Shown: one piece after another, positions 56,790 to 64,000 of the stretch
Layout: each line of letters opens with the position of its first letter
Position numbering within the stretch: the first letter of the stretch is position 1
Origin: Arthrobacter sp. E3
Lineage (GTDB): Bacteria > Actinomycetota > Actinomycetes > Actinomycetales > Micrococcaceae
Assembly: GCF_017353415.1 (NCBI RefSeq)
Contig: NZ_JAFMPX010000010.1
Span: 33,346 to 97,345 of the forward strand
DNA length: 64,000 bases
Direction of reading: 5' to 3'
Position numbers and translations under genes: made by a program
The notes under the pieces: generated by a model
Told to the model about the DNA's origin: nothing
Seen by the model: the letters and a program-made list of their open reading frames with translations, nothing else
Database searches by the model: none

Positions 56790-57211
56790 GCACCCCAGAT
56801 ACGAACACACAGGTTGCCCCCCACGGACGCACCACGGGCGCCGGGCGGCTGCTGATCACCGTCTACGGAATTTTTGCCATCTCAGCCACGGTCCGTGCCA
56901 GCTTCCAGATCATCTTCCATTTTGCGGACGCCCCCTTGGCCTATCTGCTCTCCGCCTTCGCAGCTGTGGTGTACATCGTGGCCACAATTTCACTGGCCAA
57001 GCCGGGGCCCGGCTGGGCGAAACTTGCCACGATCTCCATCTGCATCGAGTTGGTGGGTGTGCTCGTCATTGGCGCCGCGAGCGTCTTTGATCCGGCGGCC
57101 TTCCCGCATGCCACCGTGTGGAGCACGTTTGGCCGCGGCTATGGCTTTGTGCCGTTGCTGCTGCCCATCATTGGACTGATCTGGCTGTACCGCCACAGAG
57201 AATCCAAGTGA
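56786..57211 (+). CDS. Second small membrane protein, coupled
   Basis: This 141-residue protein has four predicted membrane helices after a polar N terminus (GRLLITVYGIFAISATVRASFQIIFHF onward). It overlaps the preceding gene by 4 bp (56786-56789) and the following acetyltransferase by 4 bp. Similar proteins occur near truB/ribF in Arthrobacter-like genomes as I recall. Function is unknown. Confidence 0.75.
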   Translation: MSTPDTNTQVAPHGRTTGAGRLLITVYGIFAISATVRASFQIIFHFADAPLAYLLSAFAAVVYIVATISLAKPGPGWAKLATISICIELVGVLVIGAASVFDPAAFPHATVWSTFGRGYGFVPLLLPIIGLIWLYRHRESK

Positions 57212-58404
57212 AAATGTTGGACCTGCCAACGGCGTGGCCGGTCCTCAGTGACGGGTCCACGTCCCTGCGCCGCTTCAGCGCCGAGGATGCGCCGGCGTTT
57301 GCCGCCATGCATCGGGACACCGAGAACGTGCGTTGGACCGCCTCCGATGCCTCCATGGATGGCGCCCGTGCCGCTGAGCTGATCGCGGGTTCCATTGCAC
57401 ATGGCTGGGAGTCCGGTACCTACTTCCGCTTTGCCGTGGAGGAAGAACGTGACGGCGGGCAGCACGTCGTTGGCACGCTAAGCCTGCACGAGATCTTCTC
57501 TACCTCCGGTGGCGGTTCAGCCAGCATGGGCATCAAGATGCTGCCTTCCGGACGCGGCACCGGCTGTGCCGGGCGCGCCGTGGAATTGTTGTGCGGGTAT
57601 GCGTTGGGGGAACTTGGGTTGGAAGTGCTGCACTGGCGCACCACGTCCGGGAACGCCCGGAGTATGGCGCTGGCCAAGCGCTGCGGATTCGTGCTGGCCG
57701 CTGAAATCCCCGGTTACGGGCACTTTGAGGGCCAGGTTGCCGACGGACTGGTTTTCAGCTTGAGCCGTGCCCAATTCCGCAACCACATGCAGGGCGCAAC
57801 AACCCCGCCCGCCCTGGACATCCAGCCCGTGGTGCCGGTCCTGCGCTCCGAGTCGGTGGTGCTGCGGGCACTGTCCATGGCCGACGCGCCGCAACTGGTG
57901 GAAAACTGCCGGAACATTGAGGCGGTCAGATGGACCACGGTACCGCTGAACTACACGTATGAGCATGCCGAGATCTTCATCAGCTCAATCACCCCGGACG
58001 GCTGGAGCACAGGGAAGACGTTGACGTTTGCCGTGGCCGATCCGGACACGGACCACCTGCTGGGCGTCGTGGACCTGCAGTGCGGCAACCCCGGAACAGC
58101 CGCCGTTGGCATCAACTTTGGCCCGGATGCGCGCGGCACCGGTGCGGCTGCCGCCGCCGTGCGGGTGCTCCTTGACTACGCCTTCAACCAACTCAACCTC
58201 AGCTATGTGCACTGGAGCGCAATGGTTCCCAATTGGGGCAGCCGCAAGCTTGCCTGGAAGCTGGGGTTCTCCTTTGAAGGGGAAATCCGCGGCGACTACA
58301 ACGACCGCGGCACACCGGCAGACCGTTGGTTGCTCTCGCTTGCAGCAACCGATCCGCAAACACCGCAACAGCCTTGGGCGGGACCGGGCTCGCTCAGCAG
58401 GTAA
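57208..58404 (+). CDS. Tandem double-GNAT acetyltransferase
   Basis: This 398-residue protein carries two RimJ/RimL-like GNAT domains. The first is about residues 5-190 (TSLRRFSAEDAPAF, GIKMLPSGRGTGCAGRAVELLCGYAL, WRTTSGNARSMALAKRCGF). The second is about 215-385 (VVLRALSMADAPQLVENC, GINFGPDARGTGAAAAAVRVLLDYAF, HWSAMVPNWGSRKLAWKLGF). Both keep the acetyl-CoA loop. A GTG at 57208 overlaps the previous stop by 4 bp; an ATG at 57214 is the alternative. The substrate is unknown. Confidence 0.88.
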   Translation: MKMLDLPTAWPVLSDGSTSLRRFSAEDAPAFAAMHRDTENVRWTASDASMDGARAAELIAGSIAHGWESGTYFRFAVEEERDGGQHVVGTLSLHEIFSTSGGGSASMGIKMLPSGRGTGCAGRAVELLCGYALGELGLEVLHWRTTSGNARSMALAKRCGFVLAAEIPGYGHFEGQVADGLVFSLSRAQFRNHMQGATTPPALDIQPVVPVLRSESVVLRALSMADAPQLVENCRNIEAVRWTTVPLNYTYEHAEIFISSITPDGWSTGKTLTFAVADPDTDHLLGVVDLQCGNPGTAAVGINFGPDARGTGAAAAAVRVLLDYAFNQLNLSYVHWSAMVPNWGSRKLAWKLGFSFEGEIRGDYNDRGTPADRWLLSLAATDPQTPQQPWAGPGSLSR

Positions 58405-58464
58405 TCTTGAAAGGTCCGGCACGCCCGGAACCGCAACCCACGCCATCAGTGAAAAGGAAAAGTA

Positions 58465-59406
58465 GTGCAGATTTGGAACTCGCTGGATGAAGTTCCCCAG
58501 GACTTTGGCCCCTCCGTGGTCACGCTGGGCAACTTTGACGGGTTGCACCGGGGACACCAGGAAGTCCTGGCCCAGGTGCGTGCCGAGGCTGCAGCACGCC
58601 ACGCGCTGTCCGTGGCACTGACCTTTGACCCTCATCCTGCCATGGTGCACCGGCCCGAATCGGCGCCCGAGCAGATCATGGGCCTGCCCGACAAATTGGC
58701 TGCCATGGCAGCGCTGGGCCTGGATGGGGTCTTGATCTTGCCCTACACCTTGGAATTTGCCCAGCAAACCCCGGAAGAGTTCGTCAAGAACGTGTTTGTC
58801 AACGCACTGGGCGCGGCAGCCGTGGTGGTGGGCCACGATGTCCGCTTTGGTCGGGGCAACACCGGCGATCTTGGCACCATGGTGGAGCTGGGCGCGGAAC
58901 TCGGGTTCGACGTCGTCGTTGTCGATGACGAAGGCCACGACCGACGCTGGTCCTCCACCTGGGTGCGCGAAGCGTTGCACAAGGGCGAGGTCCATACGGC
59001 TGCGCAGGTACTGGGCCGCTCACACACCATGAGCGGGGAAGTGGTGCACGGCGCCGCCCGCGGCCGCGAACTTGGCTTTCCCACCGCAAACCTGTCACCG
59101 GATGCCTGCGGGATCATCCCGGCCGACGGCGTGTATGCGGGCTGGTTGACAGACACGCACGGGCACCGCTGGCCGGCCGCCATCTCGGTCGGGTCCAACC
59201 CCACGTTCGTCGGTGTCAGCCGCCAAGTCGAGGCATACGTCATCAACCGGCCGGAGGAACCCATCGAGGCGTTCAACCTGTACGGTCAACACGTCACGGT
59301 TGAATTCGTGCGCCGATTGCGCGGCATGGTTGCCTACACGGGTCCCGAAGCGCTCATTGAACAAATGCACCACGACGTCGACGACGCCCGCACGATCTTG
59401 GGCTGA
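58465..59406 (+). CDS. ribF: Bifunctional riboflavin kinase/FAD synthetase
   Basis: This 313-residue enzyme makes FMN and FAD. The N-terminal adenylyltransferase domain has [11 protein letters not shown] at about residues 22-32 and [13 protein letters not shown] near 170-182. The C-terminal riboflavin kinase domain has [13 protein letters not shown] near 200-212 and the catalytic region [27 protein letters not shown]. The GTG start follows AAAAGGAAAAG. No FMN riboswitch is seen before it. Confidence 0.95.
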   Translation: MQIWNSLDEVPQDFGPSVVTLGNFDGLHRGHQEVLAQVRAEAAARHALSVALTFDPHPAMVHRPESAPEQIMGLPDKLAAMAALGLDGVLILPYTLEFAQQTPEEFVKNVFVNALGAAAVVVGHDVRFGRGNTGDLGTMVELGAELGFDVVVVDDEGHDRRWSSTWVREALHKGEVHTAAQVLGRSHTMSGEVVHGAARGRELGFPTANLSPDACGIIPADGVYAGWLTDTHGHRWPAAISVGSNPTFVGVSRQVEAYVINRPEEPIEAFNLYGQHVTVEFVRRLRGMVAYTGPEALIEQMHHDVDDARTILG

Positions 59407-59578
59407 AACCGCCGATGAGTCGCATCTCACCCGCGTACTTCGACAGATCCTCGCTTTCTACACTAAACTGAAAGGTGGAATCCGGCTGCAGTCCGTGGTG
59501 GCTGGATTCTGCCGTGCTTGGCCAGGTGACTGGGCAAGGACCGGAAACCATGTTCGCGGTACATTCAAGGAGTTACTT

Positions 59579-59848
59579 GTGGCATTAGACGCCGCTGTAA
59601 AGCAAGAAATCATGCAGGCTTTCGCAACCAGCGAAGGTGACACCGGTTCACCTGAGGTTCAGGTTGCAATGCTCTCACGTCGTATCACCGACCTGACCGC
59701 GCACCTGAAGATGCACAAGCATGACCACCACACCCGCCGTGGCCTCATGGGCCTGGTTGGTCGCCGTCGTCGTCTGCTTGGCTACCTCAAGGACACCGAC
59801 ATCACCCGCTACCGTGCGCTCATCGAGCGTCTCGGCTTGCGCCGCTAG
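59579..59848 (+). CDS. rpsO: Ribosomal protein S15
   Basis: This 89-residue protein binds 16S rRNA in the central domain. [35 protein letters not shown] and [29 protein letters not shown] are the family blocks and length is exact. The GTG at 59579 follows AAGGAG at 59567-59572; the frame is open upstream. A stem-loop at about 59479-59510 lies in the leader and could be an S15 autoregulation site. pnp follows after a structured spacer. Confidence 0.97.
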   Translation: MALDAAVKQEIMQAFATSEGDTGSPEVQVAMLSRRITDLTAHLKMHKHDHHTRRGLMGLVGRRRRLLGYLKDTDITRYRALIERLGLRR

Positions 59849-60207
59849 TCTGTGAACAAAGGCGGTCTTCCTCCCGTCCGGGACCTTGCGTTCCGGGTCT
59901 TGGAAGGCCGCCTTTCACAGTGCAGCAACACTGCGCTGTGAAAAGTGTGCCGGGCCCAGCGCCCAGGGCACACACTTCTGCAGTACCAAGGGCAAGCACG
60001 TTCGTATTCACGCATTCGCGGTCCTCGGTAGTGGCTTCCGGGAGCAATCACTGACAAGTGATTTGCGCCCGTGGGCCTCGATCGATGACCGGGTGTTGTA
60101 CAGGGAGCCACAGCGCCATCCGGTGGTGGCCCTGGGAAGACTACGCGTCAGCTCTTGGGCAGAGGTTCAAAAAAGAACATCTACCAAGAAATGGAGGTGA
60201 CTCTCAT
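59849..60207 (+). other. Structured rpsO-pnp spacer, 359 bp
   Basis: The spacer has three consecutive hairpins and no convincing gene. Hairpin 1 (59858-59915): a 14-bp stem with one G-T pair. Hairpin 2 (59916-59940): a 10-bp stem with a 5-base loop. Hairpin 3 (59943-59977): a 7-bp outer stem with a bulge and an inner GGGC/GCCC. In E. coli this spacer holds the rpsO terminator and an RNase III stem that controls pnp. About 230 bp with no clear feature follow before the pnp ribosome-binding site. Confidence 0.65.
59858..59915 (+). terminator. rpsO terminator-like long hairpin
   Basis: AAAGGCGGTCTTCC (59858-59871) pairs with GGAAGGCCGCCTTT (59902-59915), with one G-T pair and a loop of 30 bases that can fold further (CCGGGACC/GTTCCGG). 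It begins 9 bp after the rpsO stop. Confidence 0.65.
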
Positions 60208-62445
60208 ATGGAGGGTCCCGAGATTCAGTATTCAGAGGCTGTCATTGACAACGGCCGCTACGGCCAGCGCGTCATTCGCTTTGAAACCGGTCGCCTTGCA
60301 CAGCAGGCAGCCGGCGCGGCGATGGTCTACATCGACGAAGACACCGTTTTGCTGTCCGCCACCTCGGCTGGCAAGCACCCGCGTGAAGGCTTCGACTTCT
60401 TCCCGCTGACCGTTGATGTGGAAGAGCGCATGTACGCTGCCGGCCGCATCCCAGGCAGCTTCTTCCGCCGCGAAGGCCGCCCCTCGACGGAAGCCATCCT
60501 GGCTTGCCGCTTGATGGACCGCCCGCTGCGCCCGGCATTCGTCAAGGGCCTGCGCAACGAAGTTCAGATCGTTGTCACGGTTCTGGCCATCAACCCCGAC
60601 GTTTTGTACGACGTGGTGGCCATCAACGCCTCATCCATGTCCACACAGCTCTCCGGCCTGCCTTTCTCCGGCCCCATCGGCGGCGTCCGCGTTGCCTTGG
60701 TGGACGACGGCAACGGAGCCCAGTGGGTTGCGTTCCCGAAGCACTCCGAGCTGCAGAACGCCGTGTTCAACATGGTCGTTGCAGGTCGCGTTGCCGGTGA
60801 CGATGTCGCCATCATGATGGTCGAAGCAGAAGCGACCGACAACTCCTGGAACCTCATCAAGGAACAGGGCCACCAGGCCCCCACCGAAGAGGTTGTTTCC
60901 GAGGGCCTCGAAGCGGCCAAGCCGTTCATCAAGGCACTGTGTGAAGCACAGGCCGATCTGGCTGCCCGCGCTGCCAAGCCCACCGTTGAATTCCCGGTCT
61001 TCCTGGACTTCGAAGATGACGTCTACGCCGCCGTCGAAAACGCTGCAGCCACCAAGCTGGCCGCCGTGTTCTCCATCGCCGACAAGCAGGAGCGCGACCA
61101 CGCCTCCGACGCATTGAAGGACGAGACCATCTCCGCGCTGGCCAGCAGCTTCGTAGGCCGCGAAAAGGAGCTCTCAGCTGCTTTCCGCGCCGTCACGAAG
61201 CACGTCATCCGTCAGCGCATCCTCACTGAGCAGGTTCGCATCGACGGCCGTGGCCTGACGGATATCCGCCAGCTCACCGCAGAGGTTGAAGTTCTGCCCC
61301 GCGTGCACGGTTCCGCCATCTTCGAACGCGGCGAGACCCAGATCCTGGGTGTCACCACGCTGAACATGCTCAAGATGGAACAGCAAATTGACTCGCTGAG
61401 CCCGGTAACGCGCAAGCGCTACATGCACAACTACAACTTCCCGCCGTACTCCACCGGTGAAACCGGCCGTGTGGGTTCGCCCAAGCGCCGCGAAATCGGC
61501 CACGGCGCCCTGGCAGAGCGCGCCATTGTGCCCGTGCTGCCGTCGCGTGAGGAATTCCCCTACGCCATCCGCCAGGTCTCCGAGGCACTGAGCTCCAACG
61601 GCTCAACCTCCATGGGCTCCGTTTGTGCATCGACCCTGTCGCTGCTCAACGCCGGTGTGCCGTTGAAGGCTCCCGTTGCAGGCATCGCCATGGGCTTGGT
61701 CTCCGACCAGGTTGACGGTCAGACCCGCTACGCAGCCCTGACCGACATCCTCGGCGCCGAAGACGCTTTCGGAGACATGGACTTCAAGGTCGCCGGTACA
61801 GCCGAGTTCGTCACGGCCATCCAGCTGGACACGAAGCTCGACGGCATCCCGGCCTCGGTGCTGGCTGCTGCCTTGAAGCAGGCCCGCGAAGCCCGCTTGC
61901 ACATCCTGAGCGTGCTGACCAGCGCCATCGACGTCCCGGACGAGCTCTCCGAGTTCGCGCCCCGCGTCATCGCGGTCAAGATCCCCGTTGACAAGATCGG
62001 CGAGGTCATTGGGCCCAAGGGCAAGATGATCAACCAAATCCAGGAAGACACCGGCGCGGACATCTCCATTGAAGATGACGGCACGGTCTACATCGGTGCA
62101 ACGAACGGTCCCTCAGCGGATGCCGCACGTTCAGCGATCAACGCCATCGCGAACCCTCAGATTCCCGAAATTGGCGAGCGCTACTTGGGTACGGTTGTCA
62201 AGACCACCACGTTCGGCGCATTCATCTCGCTCACCCCGGGCAAGGATGGCCTGCTGCACATCTCCGAGCTGCGCAAGCTGGCCAATGGCAAGCGCGTGGA
62301 CAATGTTGATGACGTGGTGTCCGTCGGCCAGAAGATCCAGGTGGAAATCACCAAGATCGATGACCGCGGCAAGCTCTCACTCTCCCCGGTTGTTGCCGAG
62401 GAAGCAGAAGCTGCCGACGCTGTTACCGAAGGCGCTGCTGAGTAA
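60208..62445 (+). CDS. pnp: Polynucleotide phosphorylase
   Basis: This 745-residue exoribonuclease degrades RNA with phosphate. It has two RNase PH domains (about 10-150 and 325-540; [24 protein letters not shown] block and [35 protein letters not shown]). A KH domain ([27 protein letters not shown]) and an S1 domain ([28 protein letters not shown]) follow. GGAGGTGA at 60193-60200 is 7 nt from the ATG at 60208; the frame is open upstream. The highly structured leader suggests post-transcriptional control. Confidence 0.97.
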   Translation: MEGPEIQYSEAVIDNGRYGQRVIRFETGRLAQQAAGAAMVYIDEDTVLLSATSAGKHPREGFDFFPLTVDVEERMYAAGRIPGSFFRREGRPSTEAILACRLMDRPLRPAFVKGLRNEVQIVVTVLAINPDVLYDVVAINASSMSTQLSGLPFSGPIGGVRVALVDDGNGAQWVAFPKHSELQNAVFNMVVAGRVAGDDVAIMMVEAEATDNSWNLIKEQGHQAPTEEVVSEGLEAAKPFIKALCEAQADLAARAAKPTVEFPVFLDFEDDVYAAVENAAATKLAAVFSIADKQERDHASDALKDETISALASSFVGREKELSAAFRAVTKHVIRQRILTEQVRIDGRGLTDIRQLTAEVEVLPRVHGSAIFERGETQILGVTTLNMLKMEQQIDSLSPVTRKRYMHNYNFPPYSTGETGRVGSPKRREIGHGALAERAIVPVLPSREEFPYAIRQVSEALSSNGSTSMGSVCASTLSLLNAGVPLKAPVAGIAMGLVSDQVDGQTRYAALTDILGAEDAFGDMDFKVAGTAEFVTAIQLDTKLDGIPASVLAAALKQAREARLHILSVLTSAIDVPDELSEFAPRVIAVKIPVDKIGEVIGPKGKMINQIQEDTGADISIEDDGTVYIGATNGPSADAARSAINAIANPQIPEIGERYLGTVVKTTTFGAFISLTPGKDGLLHISELRKLANGKRVDNVDDVVSVGQKIQVEITKIDDRGKLSLSPVVAEEAEAADAVTEGAAE

Positions 62446-62448
62446 TTC

Positions 62449-63808
62449 ATGGCGATAACCCTTTTGCCGCTAGTCAGCACTGCCGACGGCCTGGCCTCCA
62501 ACGCATCCTCACTCATCTCCGGCACGGACGGGGGCGCCGTAGTGCGCCGTTCAATCCTGCCAGGAGGCGTGCGGGTCTTGACCGAGGCCATGCCCGGGCA
62601 GCGCAGCGCGACAATCGGGTTTTGGGTTGGTGTTGGCTCTCGGGATGAACTCGAGGGCCAACACGGCTCAACCCATTTCCTTGAACACCTGCTGTTCAAG
62701 GGCACTAAGCGCCGCACGGCGTTGGAAATTGCGTCCGCCTTTGACGAGGTGGGCGGGGAATCCAACGCTGCGACGGCCAAGGAGAGCACCTGCTACTACG
62801 CGAGGGTGCTCGACACCGACCTGCCGATGGCCATCGACGTTATCGCTGACATGGTCACCTCCGCCGTGATTGATCCGGCCGAGCTGGAGCAGGAACGAGA
62901 CGTCATCCTGGAAGAAATTGCCATGGATGGTGATGACCCCACTGACGTTGCCCATGAACATTTTGTGGCCGCCGTGCTCGGCGCGCATACCCTGGGCCGC
63001 CCCATTGGTGGCACCCCCGACGCCATTAAGGCAGTGCCCCGTGAATCAGTGTGGGCGCACTACCAAAAGAACTACCGGCCTGAAACACTGGTCATTACCG
63101 CAGCTGGCGGCTTGGATCACGACGCCGTCTGCGCCAACGTCCTTGAAGCGCTGAGCACCGCAGGCTGGTCGCTGGACGACGGAGTGGTGCCCGTGCCGCG
63201 CCGCCTCAGCGCCGCCGTCGCCGTGAAGGGCACCGCCGGGCTTGCAAGTCATCAATCGGCAGGTGGAGCAGGCCAACATCATCCTGGGATGCCCTTCCAT
63301 GCGTGCCACCGATGCCCGTCGCTTCACCATGAGCGTGCTGAACGCCATTCTGGGCGGCGGCATGTCCTCGCGCCTGTTCCAGGAGATCCGCGAGAAGCGC
63401 GGGCTGGTGTATTCCACCTACTCCTTCTCTTCCGCCTATGCGGACACAGGCTACTTTGGCATGTATGCAGGCTGTGCCCCTGCCAAAGTTGGCCAGGTTA
63501 TCGGTCTGCTGAACGAGGAATTGGCCAAGCTGGCTGATGCTGGCATCACGGTTGCAGAATTGAAGAAGGCCGTCGGTCAGCTTTCCGGTGGCATTGTGAT
63601 GGGTCTTGAAGACAGCAGCTCCCGCATGTCCCGACTGGGCCGCGCATAGCTTGTCACAGGCGAATTCCTAGACCTTGATGAATCGCTGGAACGGATACGC
63701 AAGGTAACTGCTGCCGAAGTGCAGGCGTTGGCCCGCGAACTGGCCGACTCCCCGCGCACCATCACCGTAGTGGGCCCGTTCGCCGAAACCGAGACGTTCG
63801 GCCTGTAG
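62449..63808 (+). pseudogene. M16-family zinc peptidase, broken by a frameshift and a stop
   Basis: The gene starts 3 bp after pnp. The first frame has the inverted zinc motif HFLEH (STHFLEHLLFKGTKRR) and ERDVILEEIAMDGDDP, and reads normally to KGTAGL near 63242. The next frame then continues QVINRQVEQANIILGCPSM through GLVYSTYSF and MGLEDSSSRMSRLGRA. Reading GGGCTGCAAGTC in place of GGGCTTGCAAGTC would restore the frame, so one extra T is likely. A TAG at 63647-63649 stands where relatives have a Glu codon, and the same frame continues with LVTGEFLDLDESLERIRKVTAAEV to the true stop at 63808. Two separate lesions argue for a real pseudogene. Confidence 0.88.
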
Positions 63809-63931
63809 TCCGGGCGGTGCTGTGTGCACTGCTGCGCACGGTTGTGCCTCAATGGTGCGCCACTTCTGGGGTGGCCCTCTACGTCAGGCTGGTTGTGAGT
63901 CATTCGTGTCTTTTGATTAAAGGAGCCAGCC

Positions 63932-64000
63932 ATGTCATCAATTACGAAGGGTTATACAAGGGATGAGATTCGTGGGTTGGTCCATGAATATTATTTGCAG
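63932..64000 (+). CDS. Start of an unidentified gene (partial), possibly a transposase
   Basis: Twenty-three codons are visible from an ATG preceded by AAAGGAG, encoding MSSITKGYTRDEIRGLVHEYY and two more residues. The charged start is compatible with the N terminus of an insertion-sequence protein, but this is too short to assign. In relatives, as I recall, dapB usually follows the M16 peptidase, so something different begins here. Confidence 0.4.
   Translation, partial: MSSITKGYTRDEIRGLVHEYYLQ

Overview
The window reads as a stretch of chromosome from a high-GC actinobacterium. Dense GC-rich coding, many GTG/TTG starts, 4-bp ATGA gene overlaps, likely leaderless mRNAs and the gene sets cdsA-DivIVA, dxr-rip1-ispG, proS, rimP-nusA-ylxR-infB-rbfA-truB-ribF-rpsO-pnp all fit Micrococcaceae, most probably Arthrobacter or a close relative. 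This assignment is inference from gene content and protein resemblance; no search was run. I saw no rRNA, tRNA, CRISPR array or prophage.

Layout. 1-900: end of cdsA and a DivIVA-domain protein. 960-7140: two sodium:solute symporter genes, each with a small membrane partner, flanking a LytS/LytT-type two-component system. 7160-12240: accessory genes: an acetyltransferase, a broken formylglycine-generating-enzyme gene, a CynX-type exporter with a divergent GntR regulator, and a protealysin-like M4 protease coupled to its emfourin-type inhibitor. 12350-16570: an Lrp/AsnC regulator divergent from bkdABC (branched-chain 2-oxoacid dehydrogenase). 17170-25620: a TetR regulator divergent from a seven-gene leucine/isovalerate-type operon (acyl-CoA carboxylase beta and alpha, acyl-CoA dehydrogenase, CoA-transferase A and B, MaoC hydratase, CitE-type lyase). 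25880-29970: a hydrolase-OsmC fusion, a 400-bp non-coding stretch, a secreted Ig-like protein with a Thr-Pro linker, and a divergent cysteine-rich HTH regulator.

30020-36380: the isoprenoid genes dxr and ispG around the site-2 protease gene rip1, with a SatD-like regulator/membrane pair and a YciI protein inserted. 36618-46408: FadH-type reductase and PadR regulator, a damaged DUF2252 gene, an orphan WXG100-like gene, an ABC-2 exporter, proS, a TSUP permease and an APH(6)-type kinase. 46494-48425: a VIT1/CCC1 transporter and a DUF4439 protein. 48586-62445: the translation and RNA-decay block. The end holds a damaged M16 peptidase gene and the start of an unidentified, possibly transposase, gene.

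How it works together. BkdABC would turn branched-chain 2-oxoacids into acyl-CoAs, and the TetR-controlled operon would oxidise, carboxylate, hydrate and cleave them to acetyl-CoA and acetoacetate. The symporters would import short monocarboxylates such as acetate or pyruvate. About 29 kb of such catabolic and accessory genes lie between cdsA and dxr, which are usually near each other in relatives. Three genes are visibly broken (FGE, DUF2252, M16), which suggests local gene decay, though sequencing error cannot be excluded for single-base changes.
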